Shown one piece after another: positions 5,136 through 8,653 of a stretch of DNA of 8,653 nt. The notes below the pieces were generated by a model that was not told the DNA's origin, did not search any database, and worked only from the letters and a program-made list of their open reading frames with translations. Position 1 is the first letter of the stretch; every line of letters begins with the position of its first letter. Made by a program: the position numbers and the translations under genes. This DNA is from JBFGCA01 sp041567315 (lineage in GTDB: Bacteria; Acidobacteriota; Thermoanaerobaculia; Multivoradales; JAHEKO01). Where the stretch lies: NCBI GenBank assembly GCA_041567315.1, contig JBFGCA010000154.1, positions 1 to 8,653 of the forward strand. The letters are read 5' to 3'.

Positions 5136-6947
5136 ATGAGAATCAAAGCATTGTGGATCGCCGCCGCCCTGGCGCTGTTCCTGACCGGGACCGCCGTAGC
5201 CCAGCAGGGCGAGCCCCCCGTGGAGGGCCAGCCGGCGGCGGCCGAGCCCGCGCCAGCGCCGGCCGAACCGACCACGCAGGAGCCTGTGACGCCAGAGCCC
5301 GCAGCGGCCGAGCCCGCGGCTCAGCCGCCCTCTTCGGTCGCCGGCGGGGTGCGCTCGGCAGCCACCGAGACCGCCGCCGCCCTGGAGCGTGGCGGCCGCG
5401 GCGCCGTCGAGCAGGGGCGCTCGCTGTGGCGCGACGCCTTGATCCCGATCTGGGACCGCATCGCCGCCGCCCTGCCCGGGGTGGTCAAGGCGGTGGTGGT
5501 CCTGCTGATCTTCTGGATCGTCGCCGTCTCCGCCGGCGCCGGGGTGCGCAAGCTCCTCGGCCTGACCCGGCTCGACGATCGCGCGGCCACCGAGTGGGGC
5601 CTGGCAGGGCTGCTGCGCGCCAAGGACGGCACCGCCCGTTCCATCGAGGCAGTGGCCGGTACCTTCGTCAAGTGGGTGATCCTGCTGTTCGGCTTCGTGG
5701 CCTTCTTCCAGGCGCTGGACCTCAGCATGGTGGCGGGCCCGCTCGAGGGGATCATCGACCGCATCGTCGGCATCGTGCCCAACCTGCTGCAGGCGGCGGT
5801 GATCCTGTTCGCCTACTGGGTGGTGGCGACCCTGCTCCGGATGCTGGTCTCCCGCGGACTCGGCGCCGTCGGCTTCGACGAGCGGGTGGGCCGCTACATC
5901 CCCAAGCGCGAGATCAAGGGTGAGGAGGTCGGACCCAGCGCCCTGGTCGGCCGGCTGGCCTTCTACCTGGTGCTGCTCTTCGGCCTCGCCCCGTTCCTCG
6001 ACGCGCTCGGGCAGCGCGCCCTGGTGGCACCGCTCAGCGAGATGCTGGAGAAGGCGCTGGCCTTCCTGCCCAACGTCTTCGGCGCGCTGATCATCTTCTT
6101 CCTCGGCCACCTGATCGCCACCGTGGTGCGCGAGATCGTCTCCAGCTTCCTGGCCGCGACCGGGGTGGACGGCTGGCTGGCACGGGCCGGGCTGGAGAAG
6201 GCGGTCAAGAAGCTCAAGCTGTCCGAGGTGGTGGGCACGATCGCCTACTTCTTCATCATCGTGCCGGTGATCGCGGCCTCGGTCGAGGCGCTGGGCATCG
6301 ACGCCATCGCCTCGCCGGTGACCCGGACGCTCGACACCATGCTGCAGGCGGTGCCGCTGATCTTCGTGGCGCTGGTGGTGCTGGCGGTCGGCTTCTTCCT
6401 GGCCCGCATCGTCCGCCGCATCGTCGAGTCGTTCCTCAAGGGGGTGGGCTTCGACAGCCTGCCGCCCAAGCTGGGGCTCGGCTTCCTGGAGCCGGCCCCC
6501 GGCAAGCCCGGGCTCTCCGAGCTGGCCGGCGCGGTGGTGATGCTGGTCATCCTGCTGCTGGTGGTCGAGCAGGCGCTGGCCAGCCTGCAGCTCGACAAGC
6601 TGGCCGACCTGGTGGGCACGCTCATCGCCTACCTGCCGCAGCTCGCGGTCGGCCTGGCGCTCATCCTGGCGGCGCTCAGCCTGTCGGCCTACGTCGGCCG
6701 GCTGGTCGAGTCGGCCCTCGGCGAGCGCAGCTACGGGCGCACCCTGGCCTGGATCGCCAAGGGGGCGATCCTCCTGGTCGGCTTCAGCATGGGCCTCAAC
6801 GAGCTGGGGCTGGCCGAGGACGTGGTGATCGTGGCGGTCGCCGCCGCCCTCGGCGGCACGGCGCTGGCCCTCGGGCTGGCCTTCGGCCTCGGCGGCCGCG
6901 AGCGCGCCCGCGAGGTGATCGAGCGGGCGGCGCCGTCGGGCCAGTAG
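5136..6947 (+). CDS. Large multi-pass membrane protein with TM-helix repeats, MscS-related, no beta domain
   Basis: 603 residues. A signal peptide (MRIKALWIAAALALFL, ending AVA before QQ at 24) is followed by a low-complexity Pro/Ala/Glu spacer at about 25-66 that should lie outside the inner membrane. Then come about eleven hydrophobic segments (near 113-138, 175-196, 213-236, 271-290, 310-332, 366-386, 404-424, 462-482, 494-520, 537-556, 562-584). Five of them begin with a shared proline-led repeat (LPGVVKAVVVLLIFWI, VPNLLQAAVILFAYWV, LPNVFGALIIFFLGHL, VPLIFVALVVLAVGFF, LPQLAVGLALILAALS), the same unit as in the protein at 2358-3176. The final helix and GGRERAREVIE resemble MscS TM3 plus GGKEVARNVL, but the protein then stops. 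The frame is open far upstream (to 3966) only as antisense to the barrel gene. ATG 5136 has AGGGAGGAG upstream (from 5119) and starts a signal peptide. Transport activity is unproven. Confidence 0.88.
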   Translation: MRIKALWIAAALALFLTGTAVAQQGEPPVEGQPAAAEPAPAPAEPTTQEPVTPEPAAAEPAAQPPSSVAGGVRSAATETAAALERGGRGAVEQGRSLWRDALIPIWDRIAAALPGVVKAVVVLLIFWIVAVSAGAGVRKLLGLTRLDDRAATEWGLAGLLRAKDGTARSIEAVAGTFVKWVILLFGFVAFFQALDLSMVAGPLEGIIDRIVGIVPNLLQAAVILFAYWVVATLLRMLVSRGLGAVGFDERVGRYIPKREIKGEEVGPSALVGRLAFYLVLLFGLAPFLDALGQRALVAPLSEMLEKALAFLPNVFGALIIFFLGHLIATVVREIVSSFLAATGVDGWLARAGLEKAVKKLKLSEVVGTIAYFFIIVPVIAASVEALGIDAIASPVTRTLDTMLQAVPLIFVALVVLAVGFFLARIVRRIVESFLKGVGFDSLPPKLGLGFLEPAPGKPGLSELAGAVVMLVILLLVVEQALASLQLDKLADLVGTLIAYLPQLAVGLALILAALSLSAYVGRLVESALGERSYGRTLAWIAKGAILLVGFSMGLNELGLAEDVVIVAVAAALGGTALALGLAFGLGGRERAREVIERAAPSGQ

Positions 6948-6973
6948 CCACCGGTCCTGGAGTCCCTCTGTCC

Positions 6974-7008
6974 GCGGCCCGCCGGCGACGGCGGGCCGCT
7001 TTCTTTTT
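6974..7008 (+). terminator. Rho-independent terminator
   Basis: GCGGCCCGCCG (6974-6984) pairs perfectly with CGGCGGGCCGC (6989-6999) across the 4-base loop GCGA and is followed by TTTCTTTTT (7000-7008). It lies 27 bases after the stop of the TM-repeat gene. The last T is also the first base of the TCA that is the stop of the convergent HTH gene, so the two units are packed end to end. Confidence 0.93.
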
Positions 7009-7319
7009 CACCCTTGCGACCTACCGGGCGGCGCTGCGGAGTCGTCCAGCTCGACCCGCACCCGCCGCCCGAGCGCGCCGGCGGCCCGCGCCAGCGTCGC
7101 CAGGGTGAGCGCCGGGTTATCGGGGTCGAGTAGCCGGTCGAGCGACGAGCGACTGGTCCGCATGCGGCGGGCCAGCGCAGTCTTGGTCAGTCCCGACTCG
7201 GCCAGCGCGGCGACGAGCTGTCTCGAGAGACGGCGCTTCACGGCCAACGCCCCGGTTGCTCCGTTTTCAGGCAGTTCACGTAACTCGCGCATTTCATTCA
7301 CCGCATCTCCATTCATCAC
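7008..7319 (-). CDS. Small XRE-type helix-turn-helix DNA-binding protein, orphan
   Basis: 103 residues. Residues about 33-90 form a cro/C1-like HTH domain: LVAALAESGLTKTALARRM, then RTSRSSLDRLLDPDN, then LTLATLARAAGALGRRVRVEL. This matches the small single-domain XRE proteins often found as antitoxin-like or orphan regulators. The C-terminus is a short Pro/Ser tail. The first start is GTG at 7319, immediately followed by ATG at 7316. The sequence upstream on the minus strand is GAAGAGAT, a modest binding site, and a further ATG lies at 7292. No toxin-like gene sits next to it on either side within the window: upstream is a 250-bp gap, and downstream it converges with the TM-repeat gene. Its target is unknown. 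The dyad at 7353-7372 upstream is a possible autoregulatory operator. Confidence 0.8.
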   Translation of the reverse strand: MMNGDAVNEMRELRELPENGATGALAVKRRLSRQLVAALAESGLTKTALARRMRTSRSSLDRLLDPDNPALTLATLARAAGALGRRVRVELDDSAAPPGRSQG

Positions 7320-7352
7320 ATCTCTTCACCACTGACGCAAACGAGGCCGGCG

Positions 7353-7372
7353 ATCTGACGCTGACATCAGAT
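7353..7372. promoter_or_regulatory. Dyad in the divergent HTH/nuclease spacer, possible operator
   Basis: ATCTGA (7353-7358) and TCAGAT (7367-7372) are a perfect 6-bp inverted repeat with an 8-base spacer, next to the most AT-rich stretch of the window (about 7370-7385). It sits about 35-55 bases upstream of the HTH gene start, which is a plausible place for self-repression by that protein. The rest of the 7320-7573 gap shows no convincing promoter, RNA or ORF, only GC-rich short inverted repeats. Confidence 0.3.
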
Positions 7373-7573
7373 TGTTAATTTTTCGATGCTCCTTTCTTGG
7401 TACCCTGCGGTCCTTCGAACAAGCAGCCGGGGCCCCGTCCCCGGGACCTTCCGTCCAGGATCCAAGCTGATCGTTCACCCGCCGATCGCCGTGCCGTGCG
7501 AGGCCCCTGCCGCCTCGCCGGAGGGCGATCGCACCGCCCGCCGGAGGCCCGGGTGGCCTATGGAGGACCTGCC

Positions 7574-8653
7574 ATGACTGCGCCGAAGCCCCCTGCTCGT
7601 CGCCCGATCCCCACCCGCTCGTCCCGGCCTGCTCACGCCGGCCGCCCCGCCCGCTCGAGGCCTGCGACCCCGCGGGCGCCGCGGCGCGCCGGCCTCGCCG
7701 CCATTGCCCTCCTGCTGCTGGCCGCCACCGCGCTGCCGGCGCAGCCGCCGGCCGGCTACTACGACACGGTGGACCCGACCAACGGCACGACGCTCAGGCT
7801 CACCCTGCACGAGGTGGTCGACGACCACACCCGCTTCCCCTACACCGCCTCCACCACCGACACCTGGGACATCCTCAACCTCGCCGACGAGGACCCCAAC
7901 GACACCGGCAACATCATCGACGTCTACAAGAACGCCAGCTACGCCAAGATCAGCGGCGGCACCGGCGCCTACAACCGCGAGCACACCTGGCCCAAGTCCT
8001 ACGGCTTTCCCAACGACGGCTCGACCAACTACCCCTACACCGACTGCCACATGCTGTTCCTGAGCGACTCGGGCTACAACAGCTCGCGCTCCAACAAGCC
8101 CTACCGCACCTGCCACGCCGGCTGCTCCGAGCAGCCCACCGACTTCAACGACGGCCGCGGCGGCGGCAGCGGCGCCTACCCCGGCGACTCCAACTGGACC
8201 GAGGGCTCCTTCACCCAGGGCACCTGGGAGACCTGGGACGGCCGCAAGGGCGACGTGGCGCGGGCCATCTTCTACATGGACGTGCGCTACGAGGGCGGCA
8301 CCCACGGCGGCACCGGCGCCGCCGAGCCGGACCTCGTCGTCACCGACGTCGAGAGCCTGATCGACGCCTCCAACACCGGCAGCAACGAGGCGCTGGCCTA
8401 CATGGGGATGCTCTCGGTGCTGCTCCAGTGGCACCAGGAGGACCCGGTGGACAGCCGCGAGATCTGGCGCAACGAGACCGTCTACACCTTCCAGGGCAAC
8501 CGCAATCCGTTCATCGACCACCCGGAGTGGATCGACTGCCTGTTCAACGACGTCTGCTCGACCGACAGCACGCCGCCGGCCCCGCCCAGCGGTCTGCTGG
8601 CGACGGCCGGCAACGGCGCGGTCGATCTCTCCTGGATCGCCAACGGCGAGTCC
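7574..8653 (+). CDS. Secreted endonuclease I family nuclease with FnIII-like C-terminal domain, partial at right edge
   Basis: The reading frame is open from ATG 7574 to the window end (360 codons, no stop). Residues about 80-320 match the endonuclease I (EndA/Vvn/BsnI) family of extracellular, metal-dependent, non-specific DNA/RNA nucleases. Y133-N-R-E-H-T-W-P-K-S holds the catalytic His137 and metal ligand Glu136. Further family blocks are TDCHMLFLSD, S173-N-K-P-Y, KGDVARAIFYMDVRYEG, LLQWHQEDPVD and the closing QGNRNPFIDHPEWID. Cysteines at 158, 180, 184, 322 and 328 suggest disulfides, fitting secretion. A hydrophobic signal segment is at about 40-56 (GLAAIALLLLAATALPAQ), preceded by an unusually long Arg/Pro-rich 39-residue leader ending PRRAG. 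No other start codon exists within that leader. GGAGG (7562-7566) precedes the ATG by 7 bases. After residue 333, PPAPPSGLLATAGNGAVDLSW is the typical beginning of a fibronectin-III domain. A nutritional or biofilm role is conjecture. Confidence 0.93.
   Translation, partial: MTAPKPPARRPIPTRSSRPAHAGRPARSRPATPRAPRRAGLAAIALLLLAATALPAQPPAGYYDTVDPTNGTTLRLTLHEVVDDHTRFPYTASTTDTWDILNLADEDPNDTGNIIDVYKNASYAKISGGTGAYNREHTWPKSYGFPNDGSTNYPYTDCHMLFLSDSGYNSSRSNKPYRTCHAGCSEQPTDFNDGRGGGSGAYPGDSNWTEGSFTQGTWETWDGRKGDVARAIFYMDVRYEGGTHGGTGAAEPDLVVTDVESLIDASNTGSNEALAYMGMLSVLLQWHQEDPVDSREIWRNETVYTFQGNRNPFIDHPEWIDCLFNDVCSTDSTPPAPPSGLLATAGNGAVDLSWIANGES

Noticed and set aside
7386..7577. 63-codon plus-strand frame ending in an ATGA overlap with the nuclease start
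   Set aside because: No recognisable domain, no good ribosome binding site, and composition is that of random GC-rich sequence. Considered as a leader peptide but unsupported.
7475..8521. Minus-strand open frame of 348 codons opposite the nuclease
   Set aside because: Its translation is Val/Gly/Ala-rich low complexity, while the plus strand encodes an unmistakable endonuclease I domain.
1..8653. CRISPR arrays, tRNA or rRNA genes, insertion-sequence transposases
   Set aside because: No regularly spaced direct repeats, no RNA-gene structure recognised by eye, and no transposase-like translation in any frame.

Overview
This is a GC-rich window (only short AT-rich pockets, for example about 7370-7385) from a diderm bacterium. 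Two products have classical signal peptides, one is a probable outer-membrane beta-barrel, and one is a secreted endonuclease I that runs off the right edge into a fibronectin-III-like domain. Base composition and gene mix would suit an Acidobacteriota-type lineage (or another high-GC environmental diderm). That is an impression, because there is no taxonomic marker gene here.

Layout: (1) 16-183 is a nearly full-length imperfect palindrome ending exactly at the ribosome binding site of a CaCA-family Na+/Ca2+ antiporter gene (194-1282, +). (2) 1395-3176 (+) is a tightly overlapping three-gene operon: ECF sigma factor, HxxxCxxC zinc-type anti-sigma factor, and a compact MscS-like channel. (3) Convergent to it, 3237-4817 (-) encodes a secreted, probably outer-membrane barrel protein of unknown function. 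(4) Divergent from that, 5136-6947 (+) encodes a large secreted or inner-membrane protein with five 'TM helix' repeats related to the MscS-like protein but without its beta domain. A textbook terminator follows. (5) 7008-7319 (-) is a small orphan XRE-type HTH protein. (6) 7574-8653 (+, partial) is the secreted endonuclease I.

The main discovery is a bipartite motif, GTGACC-N13-GGTGTCTA, present three times with identical spacing. One copy lies just upstream of the ECF sigma gene. The other two lie back-to-back in the divergent intergenic region, each facing outward, one toward the barrel gene and one toward the large TM-repeat gene. The geometry (a -35-like block, then a -10-like block containing GTCTA) is that of ECF-sigma promoters. 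The simplest reading is that the sigma factor autoregulates its own operon with the anti-sigma factor and channel, and also drives the two neighbouring envelope genes. The window would then hold a complete local envelope or mechanical/osmotic-stress regulon: sigma, anti-sigma, small MscS-like channel, large MscS-related membrane protein and outer-membrane protein. The physiological signal is inference. The motif itself is directly visible.

The antiporter, HTH gene and nuclease show no copy of the motif and appear to be outside this regulon.
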